Shown: piece after piece, positions 1-7,101 of the stretch
Layout of the letters: each line of letters opens with the position of its first letter
Numbering within the stretch: the first letter of the stretch is position 1
Notes under the pieces: generated by a model
Database searches by the model: none
What the model was told of the DNA's origin: nothing
The model's input: the letters and a program-made list of their open reading frames with translations, nothing else
From: JAEXOD01 sp937930275
Lineage (GTDB): Bacteria; Bacteroidota; Ignavibacteria; Ignavibacteriales; Melioribacteraceae
Length of the DNA: 12,517 nt
Assembly (NCBI GenBank): GCA_036733965.1
Contig: DAIMZL010000085.1
Coordinates: 1 to 12,517 of the forward strand
Direction of reading: 5' to 3'
Program-made: the position numbers and the translations under genes

Positions 1-506
1 CCTTCTAATTCATCTCTAAAGCCCATGTTTAACATTTCGTCTGCTTCATCCAAAACAACAGTTTGTACATTAGATAAATCAACCACGTTTCTATTAATTA
101 AATCTAAAAGTCTTCCCGGAGTTGCAGATATTATGTGAACTCCTTTTTGTATTTTTTGAATTTGTCTATCAATACTTGCTCCGCCAAATATAGCAGCAAT
201 ATTAATATCCGGTTTACTTTTTGCAAATGATTGTAAATCATCGGCTATTTGTAAACAGAGTTCGCGTGTAGGACTAAGAATTAAGTATTGAACTCTTTTT
301 AATCTTGTATTAACTTTTTGAATTATCGGTAACCCAAATGCTGCAGTTTTGCCTGTACCTGTTTGAGCTAAACCGACAACATCTCTATTATCGTCTTTTA
401 ATAAAATCGGAATTATTTTTTCTTGAATCGGCATAGGTGATTCAAAACCTAATTCCTTTATTGCTTCTAAAATTTTGGGCTCTAAGCCCATTTCTTCAAA
501 TGTCAT
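1..506 (-). CDS. DEAD-box RNA helicase, DeaD/CsdA-like (partial, N-terminal 168 residues)
   Basis: ATP-dependent RNA helicase that unwinds RNA duplexes in ribosome assembly, mRNA decay or cold adaptation. Only the N-terminal RecA-like domain is present, and the gene runs off the left edge. Read on the minus strand from the ATG at 506, the motifs come in canonical order: Q motif with F3 and Q28, motif I AQTGTGKT (47-54), motif Ia PTREL (79-83), GG (108-109), motif Ib TPGR (129-132) and motif II DEAD (153-156) followed by EMLNMGF. The DEADEML-MGF form is typical of the DeaD/CsdA subgroup, but the C-terminal half that would confirm this is missing. The start is supported by the Q motif at the usual distance and by an AAAGG about 5 bases upstream. 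The gene is divergent from a cold-shock-domain gene, which fits a shared RNA-chaperone role. The leader contains a small hairpin that is listed separately. Confidence 0.95.
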   Translation of the reverse strand, partial: MTFEEMGLEPKILEAIKELGFESPMPIQEKIIPILLKDDNRDVVGLAQTGTGKTAAFGLPIIQKVNTRLKRVQYLILSPTRELCLQIADDLQSFAKSKPDINIAAIFGGASIDRQIQKIQKGVHIISATPGRLLDLINRNVVDLSNVQTVVLDEADEMLNMGFRDELE

Positions 507-519
507 TTTTTACCTTTAT

Positions 520-534
520 TTACCTTTTAGGTAA
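520..534 (-). promoter_or_regulatory. small hairpin in the helicase 5' leader
   Basis: A perfect 6-bp inverted repeat, TTACCT/AGGTAA with a 3-base loop, lies 13 bases upstream of the helicase start codon. On the helicase mRNA the 3' arm holds AGG, and a second AAAGG follows closer to the start. The hairpin could therefore mask a ribosome-binding-like sequence or simply set leader structure. It is short and AT-rich, so it may not be functional. Control of DEAD-box helicase genes through structured leaders is known in other bacteria, but nothing here proves it. Confidence 0.3.
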
Positions 535-621
535 CTTAATTATTAAATTATTTTATGAATAAGCCTAAGTTTAATTTACCGGGTATTTTGGGAGAAGTTT
601 AATGGAAAAGAAAAATACACT

Positions 622-650
622 TTCATAAAATTTACAATCTTAAATATAAT
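622..650 (+). promoter_or_regulatory. candidate sigma-70-type promoter for the cold-shock-domain gene
   Basis: TATAAT at 645-650 matches the -10 consensus exactly. TTCATA at 622-627 matches four of six bases of TTGACA, with a 17-base spacer. Transcription would begin near 657, giving a leader of about 50 bases before the ATG at 709. In such AT-rich DNA a chance match is fairly likely, and many Bacteroidota use a different -33/-7 pattern that I do not see clearly here. Confidence 0.35.
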
Positions 651-708
651 AAATTTATTTGAAATAACTTAATCTTTTTTTATCTTATTATATTAAAAAG
701 GAATATTA

Positions 709-1254
709 ATGGTTACTAATGAATTATTAGATTTTTGCCGAGTTAAAAAGTTCAACGACAAAGGATACGGTTTCTTAAAAAGTTTAATTTATAATGGCGA
801 TATATTTTTTCATTTTTCTCAGATAAAAAGCGAAGAAATAAAAGAAAAGCTTGATAAGATGAAACGAGGTGATTTTTTCTTGTATTTTATCAGCAAACAA
901 AATGAAGAAGGGAAAAGAAAGGTGGTTAAAATATGGTATGCTTTAAAAGATGTACCTGAAGTTTATAGCAGTAAATTTTTTGATACATTAATAATAAAAT
1001 TTAATGATGATAAAATAAATGTTTATGATTTGCTTTATGCCTTTAACGAAATTAAACAAAAATATGAAATTAGTAACCACCAATATATTTCAATATTTGA
1101 AAGTAAAAAAATTAAGCATAATCCTACTACTATCTTAAAATATTTGAACCAAACCGAGTTTAATTTATTAAAAGCGACATTAAATATTGATTCATATGAT
1201 ATTGATAAACCGTATTGGTATGAAGAATTGGTAAACTTTAAAATTGGGGAATGA
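709..1254 (+). CDS. cold-shock-domain protein with an unrecognised C-terminal half
   Basis: Predicted cytoplasmic nucleic-acid-binding protein of 181 residues. Residues about 9-75 form a cold-shock domain (CSD/OB-fold). The RNP1-like stretch is KKFNDKGYGFL (13-23) and the RNP2-like stretch is DIFFHFSQI (31-39), matching the family pattern of G-[FY]-G-F followed by D-[IV]-F-x-H-x-S. Stand-alone cold-shock proteins are about 65-70 residues, so this protein has about 105 extra residues. I do not recognise that part: it is Lys-, Asn- and Tyr-rich, predicted soluble, without membrane segments. The start is supported by AAGGA at 698-702, six bases before the ATG. The stop codon abuts the start of the DUF1569 gene, implying one transcript. 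The gene is divergent from a DEAD-box helicase, and CSD proteins and DeaD-type helicases often act together on structured RNA. The CSD call is firm; the role of the C-terminal region is unknown. Confidence 0.85.
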   Translation: MVTNELLDFCRVKKFNDKGYGFLKSLIYNGDIFFHFSQIKSEEIKEKLDKMKRGDFFLYFISKQNEEGKRKVVKIWYALKDVPEVYSSKFFDTLIIKFNDDKINVYDLLYAFNEIKQKYEISNHQYISIFESKKIKHNPTTILKYLNQTEFNLLKATLNIDSYDIDKPYWYEELVNFKIGE

Positions 1255-1713
1255 ATGGAAACTATATTAAGTGCTAAAACAAAAATGCAAATTATTAATC
1301 GTATTGCTAATTTATCCGAAAAAAGCGAAAGATTATGGGGAAAGATGACTTGCGGCGAAATGGTGTGTCATTGTTCGGATCAAATAAAAATGGCGTTAGG
1401 TGAAATAAATTGTAAGACGATTATGCCGGCATTTATTGGTAAAATTATGTTTTTTTTAATTATGGCAGGTATGCCTACTCCAAAAGGAAAAGTAGAGACT
1501 GCACCCGAGTTAAAACAAGGAGTAGGGGGTACAAAACCAAATTCATTTAATCAGGATTTAGATATGTTGAAAAATTATGTAAATAATTTTGATAAGTTAT
1601 ATTTAACGGGTATAAAAAACCCACATCCTGCTTTTGGAAAGTTATCAAAAAACGAGTGGGGCAAACTAATTTATTCACATTTAAATCATCATCTTTCTCA
1701 ATTCGGTGTCTAA
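1255..1713 (+). CDS. DUF1569 / DinB-YfiT-like four-helix protein
   Basis: A 152-residue protein that resembles the DUF1569 family of the DinB/YfiT-like superfamily. These are small four-helix-bundle proteins, often with a three-histidine metal site. The recognisable parts are WGKMTCGEMVCHCSDQI (28-44) with His39, and PHPAFGKLSKNEWGKLIYSH followed by LNHH near the C-terminus, where His142 and His146 give the H-x3-H spacing. His39, His142 and His146 would form the metal triad. The biochemical function of the family is not settled; some relatives are thiol-transferase-like or DNA-damage-induced. There is no signal peptide, so the protein is probably cytoplasmic. The ATG immediately follows the TGA of the cold-shock-domain gene, and the likely ribosome-binding site GGGGA (1246-1250) lies inside that upstream gene, so translation is probably coupled. 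The family call is fairly sure; the physiological role is not. Confidence 0.8.
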   Translation: METILSAKTKMQIINRIANLSEKSERLWGKMTCGEMVCHCSDQIKMALGEINCKTIMPAFIGKIMFFLIMAGMPTPKGKVETAPELKQGVGGTKPNSFNQDLDMLKNYVNNFDKLYLTGIKNPHPAFGKLSKNEWGKLIYSHLNHHLSQFGV

Positions 1714-1869
1714 CATTGCTAAATTTATTACCTTTATAAAATTAGCTAAACTAAAAAAATACTCTTAATAAAATGATTACCCATAATCAATTATATTCAA
1801 TAATCGGTAATTTCAGAAAGTAGTAAATAAAACACTAACAAATATCTTATTGCACATCTCATCAGATAG
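1714..1869. other. AT-rich spacer with nothing recognised
   Basis: This stretch lies between the DUF1569 gene and the palindromic element at 1870-2114. I see no open frame of useful size, no clear intrinsic terminator and no RNA gene. A short TTAGCTAA palindrome occurs near 1742-1749, but it is too short to interpret. Confidence 0.5.
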
Positions 1870-2114
1870 TTGGGGCTGTATCAAAAGGGATATTTGAAGA
1901 ACAAGTTGTGATATATTTGTATAAAAAACTCACCCTCATTCCCTCTCTTGTGAAGAGAGGGATGACGTATATATCGACATAACCTATTGTATTAAATACA
2001 GTTAACCGATTGTGGGAGATTTATCGTTCCCCTCTCTTATTCAGTATTCATTTCAAGAGAGGGGTTAGGGGTGAGTTCGTTTTTACATTAATCATTATTT
2101 TAATACAGCCCCAA
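1870..2114. mobile_element. MITE-like palindromic element, about 245 bp
   Basis: The ends are perfect 12-bp inverted repeats: TTGGGGCTGTAT at 1870-1881 and its complement ATACAGCCCCAA at 2103-2114. The match extends to 17 bp with one mismatch. Nested inside are arms reading AAAAACTCACCC then CCCTCTCTT on the left (1923-1949) and their near-complement on the right (2055-2084). The left arm folds on itself into a 10-bp hairpin with a 3-base loop (1940-1962). On the right, CCCCTCTCTT (2029-2038) pairs with AAGAGAGGGG (2055-2064). There is no coding capacity. Terminal inverted repeats, palindromic interior, small size and intergenic position fit a non-autonomous transposon-derived element moved by a transposase encoded elsewhere. 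I could not find a clear target-site duplication, so an old insertion or another repeat class remains possible. It sits between two converging genes and could also stop or process transcripts. Confidence 0.65.
1940..1962. repeat. 10-bp hairpin inside the MITE-like element
   Basis: TCCCTCTCTT, loop GTG, AAGAGAGGGA: a perfect 10-bp inverted repeat with a 3-base loop. The same C-rich/G-rich motif recurs inverted at 2029-2064 with a 16-base loop, so the arms can also pair with each other across the element. This would make one long interrupted hairpin in RNA or single-stranded DNA. Confidence 0.8.
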
Positions 2115-2117
2115 TTC

Positions 2118-2147
2118 AAAAAAAAATAGTAATTTAAAAACTATTTT
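2118..2147 (-). terminator. intrinsic terminator overlapping the deiminase stop codon
   Basis: On the minus strand an 8-bp inverted repeat AAAATAGT/ACTATTTT (2140-2147 and 2123-2130, 9-base loop) leads into a run of T residues, from nine A's at 2118-2126 on the plus strand. The TAG stop of the deiminase gene (2141-2143) lies inside the first arm. The stem is AT-rich and so weak, but the long T-tract and the position directly at the gene end support a terminator. It ends four bases before the palindromic element begins. Confidence 0.6.
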
Positions 2148-4147
2148 AAGTAAACCATTTTTTTAGTTACGGAATAATTTGGAGTAGTTATTTTATAAAA
2201 ATATACTCCCCCTGATAATTGTTTTTCAATAGATTCCATATTAAAAGTAATAGTATGGTTGCCTGCAGAAAAATCATTATCAATCAGATTACCTATATAC
2301 TGACCCAAAGTATTATATATCGAAATATTAACTCTTTCTTTTACCGGTATAGTGAATGAAATATTGGTGGAAGGATTGAATGGATTAGGATAGTTTTGGT
2401 CTAATTTATAAGAAATACTATTGTTTCCTTCATAATAAACTTTTCCTATATTGGTCTTATATCCCGAATAATCAACTTCCCATAAGTAATAATAACCTTT
2501 TTTTATTTGTTCAACAGGGATGTTACACGAGTATTGTGATAAATTAGACGTTGTACCTTGGGCTTTAATTGTACTTAACAATATATCTGAAAATGAATCT
2601 TCGCTTTCTGAGTATCTAATCTCAAACATCGATGAATTTAATTCTGAAGCTGTTTTCCATGAGAAGATCATGTTAAAGTTATAAATATTAAAATCAAATG
2701 AAATTAAGTTGACAGCTAAAGGAGTAGTTACCAAAAAACTATAATAACCGTTAGGAGCAGTTAGCGGTTTAGTAATTGTTTTTCCGTTAATATTAGTTGC
2801 AGAAATATAATAATACACTTTCGTTCCTTCAGGTTGTTGAGGAATAAAGCAATAAAACGAATCTGTTCCGGCTGAATTCATATTAATTGATTGAAAATTA
2901 GAATTAAGGTTTGTTTTATAAAATACATTTACTGTGCTAATATTTAATTTTGATAATACTTTTGTTCCGACTAAATATCCTCCGGAAGTTAAATAACTTT
3001 CGTTTATTTTAGCATGTGAAATAAGAATCGGATTTTGAGCTCCTACCTCTTTAGTAATACAATGTATTGCACCTAAAGAAGGAATTATTGAGTTGCAATT
3101 GATACCTACAACATTGTATCCCGGCATAGCTTCTCTATAAATTCTGAGAGCCGTCGTATCATAATAAGTTTCGTAAGTGGGAACAATAACTGTTTTATTT
3201 ACAATAATGCTATTTGTATAAGTTCTATAGTCGCCTCCGTTATTAGGGTATAAATTATTATGCGGAGGCATCGGAATTCTAACTACTTTATAAGGTCTTC
3301 CGTAACAATTTAAAAAGTTGTTTTGTATATACTGCAAGTTTGCTTCAATTTGAGGTCCATCAGCAATACCTTGCGGATATTTTCCTACTAATATAGTTTC
3401 TTCATCCAATAATTTCATGTGCATATCTATATGATGAATTTCATCATATGGTAAAGTTTCCATTTTAATAAACCTGTTAATGCCCATAAATTTATTCATA
3501 ATATTATTAATTTCTGATTCGGTTTTAGTACTATTTTCAGATAAAATTAACTTTGAAGCAAATCCGGTTCCAAAACCGTCAGTCATAAAATTACCGCCGG
3601 TATTTATTAAATTGTATGGAGAAGTAGTGGTTTGATAAAGCGGATATCCGTATTTTGTCGCAAAAACGGAAGGTACTAAATCATCTTGAGGACGAGGTCG
3701 ATTATATATCCAATCTACAATATAAAGACTATCGACATTTTCCGAATAAACCGTCCAAGGTCCGTAATCTCTACACCAAATTGAGTTAAAATTTGCGACT
3801 AAAAATTTTAAATTATTTAAGGGAACTCCTCCGCTTGTTAAATAACTTTTAACACTTGCCGAATCACTGCATACAATATAAACAAATCCTTCTTCCTGTG
3901 CATAGTCAACAATTTGGCGTAAGATAGAAGTATAAGATGTCCATGTTATAATTATTCCTTGCAATTCTTCCCATTCCGCCATTGTTCTAACGATTTTAGT
4001 AGGTGGGGTAACAAATCCGGTGGAAGAGATTGGAGAGCGATACTCTTTTTGAAGTAATTTCTCTTGTTCTGTTAAATAATTAGGTAAATCTTGTGCAAAA
4101 GCCTTAATTGTAAAAAATAATAAAAAAGTAAATAATATCTTTTTCAT
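2141..4147 (-). CDS. T9SS-exported peptidylarginine deiminase (PPAD-like, PAD_porph family)
   Basis: Predicted to convert arginine in peptides or proteins to citrulline plus ammonia outside the cell. The 668-residue protein starts with a Sec signal peptide (about 1-18, AFA before Gln19). The deiminase domain spans about 45-375. It shows WCRDYGPW (124-131, Asp127), NTGGNF (182-187), HIDMH (239-243, His239 and Asp241) and IHCIT (361-365, nucleophile Cys363). These match in order and spacing Asp130, His236, Asp238 and Cys351 of Porphyromonas gingivalis PPAD. Arg150 and Arg152 in NRPRP sit where PPAD has Arg152 and Arg154, which hold the carboxylate of a C-terminal arginine. An Ig-like segment (about 385-475) and a second beta-rich domain (about 478-575) follow. 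The T9SS type A sorting domain (about 582-668) contains NYPNPFNPST. Agmatine deiminase is the main alternative, but the signal peptide, sorting domain and Arg pair argue against it. No strong Shine-Dalgarno sequence precedes the ATG. Confidence 0.85.
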   Translation of the reverse strand: MKKILFTFLLFFTIKAFAQDLPNYLTEQEKLLQKEYRSPISSTGFVTPPTKIVRTMAEWEELQGIIITWTSYTSILRQIVDYAQEEGFVYIVCSDSASVKSYLTSGGVPLNNLKFLVANFNSIWCRDYGPWTVYSENVDSLYIVDWIYNRPRPQDDLVPSVFATKYGYPLYQTTTSPYNLINTGGNFMTDGFGTGFASKLILSENSTKTESEINNIMNKFMGINRFIKMETLPYDEIHHIDMHMKLLDEETILVGKYPQGIADGPQIEANLQYIQNNFLNCYGRPYKVVRIPMPPHNNLYPNNGGDYRTYTNSIIVNKTVIVPTYETYYDTTALRIYREAMPGYNVVGINCNSIIPSLGAIHCITKEVGAQNPILISHAKINESYLTSGGYLVGTKVLSKLNISTVNVFYKTNLNSNFQSINMNSAGTDSFYCFIPQQPEGTKVYYYISATNINGKTITKPLTAPNGYYSFLVTTPLAVNLISFDFNIYNFNMIFSWKTASELNSSMFEIRYSESEDSFSDILLSTIKAQGTTSNLSQYSCNIPVEQIKKGYYYLWEVDYSGYKTNIGKVYYEGNNSISYKLDQNYPNPFNPSTNISFTIPVKERVNISIYNTLGQYIGNLIDNDFSAGNHTITFNMESIEKQLSGGVYFYKITTPNYSVTKKMVYLK

Positions 4148-4192
4148 AAAATGCCAAAGTTTAGTTAAATTATATTATTAAAATACTATTTA

Positions 4193-4222
4193 TTTAAACT
4201 TAAAAGAAGAAATTTTTGTCAA
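4193..4222 (-). promoter_or_regulatory. candidate promoter for the deiminase gene
   Basis: On the minus strand a perfect TTGACA (4217-4222) is followed after 18 bases by TTTAAA (4193-4198), four of six matches to a -10 box. Transcription would start near 4186, about 40 bases before the deiminase ATG. A TATAAT on the same strand at 4169-4174 is an alternative -10, but its upstream box is poor. This 103-base spacer must also carry the promoter of the divergent receptor operon, for which I saw no convincing boxes. Confidence 0.3.
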
Positions 4223-4250
4223 ATAATCAATTAACAAACATTCAGGAAAT

Positions 4251-7088
4251 ATGAGAAAGATTATATTATTTGTAATTATGTTTATATGTTTGGAATCATT
4301 TTATGCGCAACAGAGTAGATTTATAACAGGACAATTATTTGATTCAGATTCAAAAGAGCTTATTAGTGATGCTAATTGTATTTTAATTCATTTACCGGAT
4401 TCACTTATAGCAGGTACGACATCTGATATTAATGGACATTTTACATTCCATAATTTAAAGGATGGGAATTATATACTTAAAATATCATATATTGGTTATG
4501 AAACAAATGCACAAAAAATTACTTTTAAAGGCAAATCAATTGATTTACAAAAAATTATATTAAAAAAGGTTGCCGTAAAAACAAAAGACGTTGAAGTTGT
4601 TGCCAACGTTTTACCGGTTATTCAAAATGCAGATACTACCGAGTTTAATGCTGATGCTTTTAAGAAAAATAAAGATAGTGATGCCGAAAATTTAATACAA
4701 AAAATGCCTGGAGTAACTGTTCAAGACGGTACAGTTAAAGTAATGGGCGAAGATGTAAAAAAAGTATTGGTTGACGGAAAAACTTTTTTTGGTGATGATC
4801 CTTCAGCCGTACTAAGAAATATTCCGTCGGAAATAGTTGAAAAAATTCAAGTATTTGACCAACTTAGCGAACAAAGTAAATTTACCGGTTTTGATGACGG
4901 AAATACCACTAAAACAATGAATATTGTAACAAAAATGAAAATTAGAGAAGGAACTTTCGGAAAAGTTGTTGCCGGAGGTAATGATGATAGTAAATATAAG
5001 TTAAACGGAAATTATAACATCTTTAATGAAGATACAAGAGTTTCGTTCTTAGCTCAAGGAAATAATATAAACGAACAAAATTTTAGTCCTGAAGATTTAA
5101 TGGGGGTTATGTCATCAAATGATAGAGGAGGTAGAAGGGAAGGACCGGGAGGATTTAGAGGTGGTCCGCCTCGTGGCGGAATGTTTGGAGGACGACCAGG
5201 GGGAGATGAAGGAAGAGGACATAGTTCCGTTGGTTCAGATCCGACTGATTTTTTAATTAATCAAAAAAGCGGACTTACCAAAACTTATGCGGCAGGCGTT
5301 AATTATTCAGATAAATTTGGAGATGCTCTTGTTATTTCAAGCAGCTATTTTTATAACAATACTAAAAACAATGCAAATTCAAATTTAAATAGGTTTTATA
5401 CTTTTTCGGATATTGATCAAATTTATACTGAAAATTCTACAAGTAGCTCGTTAAATGTAAACCATAGATTTAATATTAAATCCGAATGGACAATTGATTC
5501 ATTAAACTCAATTTTGTTTACGCCATTCTTGTCAGTTCAAAAAAATACAGGGTATAGTGAATCCACAGGCAATATGTATCAGGATTTAATGCTTTCATCA
5601 GATAACAAAAATCAATACAATTCTGATTTATCTGCTATTAATACGGGATTTGATTTACTTCTTCGACATAAATTTTTAACAAGGGGTAGAACGCTTTCTT
5701 TTGGGTTCACTATTGGCTATAGCAAAAATGACGGATATAACCAACAATATTCCACTTCTACTTACTTATCCGAATCAGCATATAACGATACGGTCAATCA
5801 ATTCACAAATCCGGATAAAAGAGGGAATACTTATTCCTTTAATCTACAGTACACAGAACCTATAGGCGAAAATAGTAATTTATTATTTAACTATCAATCA
5901 AATCTTAACTATAATGATAGTAAACAACTTACTAATAGCTATTCTTTATTAACACAGTCTTATGCAATAACAGATAGTGCTGTTTCTAATGTTTATAATA
6001 AAGAATATTACAGTAATAATGTGGGGTTTGGTTATAGATACCAACAAAAGGATGTACGATTTATTGCAAGTATTAATTATAATAGAACTAAATTATTAAA
6101 TAAGGAAACATTTCCCGACAATTATTACTTGGAAAAATCATTTTCTTCAATATTGCCTTCTGTTACATTTAGGTATAATTTTTCTAAAGATATGAACCTA
6201 AATATCAATTATCGTACAAATAACAGTGAGCCTTCAATTGACCAATTGCAGAATGTTTTAAATAATAGTAACAGTTTGCAATTAAGTATTGGTAATCCTA
6301 TTTTAAAACAAAATTATAGGCATAACATCAGTCTAAGGTATTCTATTGCAGATATTAGGAGTATGCAATCTTTTTTTGTTATGCTTAACGGAAGTTTAAT
6401 AAATGATTATATCGGTAATAATGTATATGTGGCTTCAAAGGATACAGTAATAAATAATGTTTTACTAAATAACGGAGTTCAGCTAACAATTCCCGAAAAT
6501 ATGAACGGCTATACAAATATTAGGTCTTTTATTGCATATGGCTATATGTGGGATTTAATCAAATCAAACTTAAACTTTAACATTTCATACTCATATACAA
6601 AGACTCCGAGCATTTTAAATTCGGAAAAGATATTTGCAAATTCTTCTAATTACGGAATTGGTGTTGTTGTTAGCAGTAATATTAGTGAAAATTTAGATTT
6701 TATTATTTCTTCAAATAGTAGTTTTACAGATACAAAATATTCCTCAGTTAATAAGTCTAACACCAATTATTTTAACGAAAACGTACGAAGTAGATTATAT
6801 TGGCAGTTTTGGAAAGGTTTTAATATTGAATCTGATGTAAATTATCAGTATTACAGCGGTCTTTCATCGGGGTACAATAACAATTATTGTACATGGAATA
6901 TTGGGATTGGAAAGAAGTTTTTAAAAGATGACGCTGCCGAAATTAAATTTACGGTTTATGATTTATTAAGCCAAAACAACGATGTTCAACGAAATATTAG
7001 TGATACTTATTATGAAGATACAAACTCAAATGTGTTAAGTAAATACTATTTACTTTCATTTACTTATAATATTAAAGCATTTAATTAA
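4251..7088 (+). CDS. outer-membrane beta-barrel receptor (TonB-dependent-receptor-like, OMP_b-brl_3 type)
   Basis: A 945-residue outer-membrane protein. Order of parts: signal peptide (about 1-19, FYA before Gln20); carboxypeptidase-regulatory-like beta-sandwich (about 24-107), with the hallmark TSDINGHFTFHNL and ISYIGYET; plug-like domain (about 113-228), with IQKMPGVTV, KVLVDGKTFFGDDPS and FDDGNTTKTMNIVTK; then a long barrel rich in alternating aromatic and Asn/Ser strands to the end (FTYNIKAFN). This layout is typical of Bacteroidota outer-membrane proteins with an OMP_b-brl_3 barrel, which resemble TonB-dependent receptors. I see no obvious TonB box, so energised transport is uncertain. 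Residues about 291-323 are an unusual Gly/Arg/Pro-rich segment (RGGRREGPGGFRGG and similar) early in the barrel, perhaps an exposed loop. AGGA at 4244-4247 supports the start. It is followed 13 bases later by a lipoprotein gene, a probable operon partner. The substrate cannot be inferred. Confidence 0.88.
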   Translation: MRKIILFVIMFICLESFYAQQSRFITGQLFDSDSKELISDANCILIHLPDSLIAGTTSDINGHFTFHNLKDGNYILKISYIGYETNAQKITFKGKSIDLQKIILKKVAVKTKDVEVVANVLPVIQNADTTEFNADAFKKNKDSDAENLIQKMPGVTVQDGTVKVMGEDVKKVLVDGKTFFGDDPSAVLRNIPSEIVEKIQVFDQLSEQSKFTGFDDGNTTKTMNIVTKMKIREGTFGKVVAGGNDDSKYKLNGNYNIFNEDTRVSFLAQGNNINEQNFSPEDLMGVMSSNDRGGRREGPGGFRGGPPRGGMFGGRPGGDEGRGHSSVGSDPTDFLINQKSGLTKTYAAGVNYSDKFGDALVISSSYFYNNTKNNANSNLNRFYTFSDIDQIYTENSTSSSLNVNHRFNIKSEWTIDSLNSILFTPFLSVQKNTGYSESTGNMYQDLMLSSDNKNQYNSDLSAINTGFDLLLRHKFLTRGRTLSFGFTIGYSKNDGYNQQYSTSTYLSESAYNDTVNQFTNPDKRGNTYSFNLQYTEPIGENSNLLFNYQSNLNYNDSKQLTNSYSLLTQSYAITDSAVSNVYNKEYYSNNVGFGYRYQQKDVRFIASINYNRTKLLNKETFPDNYYLEKSFSSILPSVTFRYNFSKDMNLNINYRTNNSEPSIDQLQNVLNNSNSLQLSIGNPILKQNYRHNISLRYSIADIRSMQSFFVMLNGSLINDYIGNNVYVASKDTVINNVLLNNGVQLTIPENMNGYTNIRSFIAYGYMWDLIKSNLNFNISYSYTKTPSILNSEKIFANSSNYGIGVVVSSNISENLDFIISSNSSFTDTKYSSVNKSNTNYFNENVRSRLYWQFWKGFNIESDVNYQYYSGLSSGYNNNYCTWNIGIGKKFLKDDAAEIKFTVYDLLSQNNDVQRNISDTYYEDTNSNVLSKYYLLSFTYNIKAFN

Positions 7089-7101
7089 ACGGAGTATAAA
7101 T

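Noticed and set aside
1921..2084. CRISPR array or tandem repeats suggested by the repeated CCCTCTCTT blocks
   Set aside because: The blocks are inverted, not direct, there are only two hairpins, and there is no regular spacing of spacers. Terminal inverted repeats fit a MITE-like element better.
2141..4147. Cytoplasmic agmatine deiminase
   Set aside because: The catalytic residues are shared, but the protein has a signal peptide, extra beta domains, a T9SS sorting domain and the PPAD-type Arg pair. All of these point to an exported, peptide-directed enzyme.
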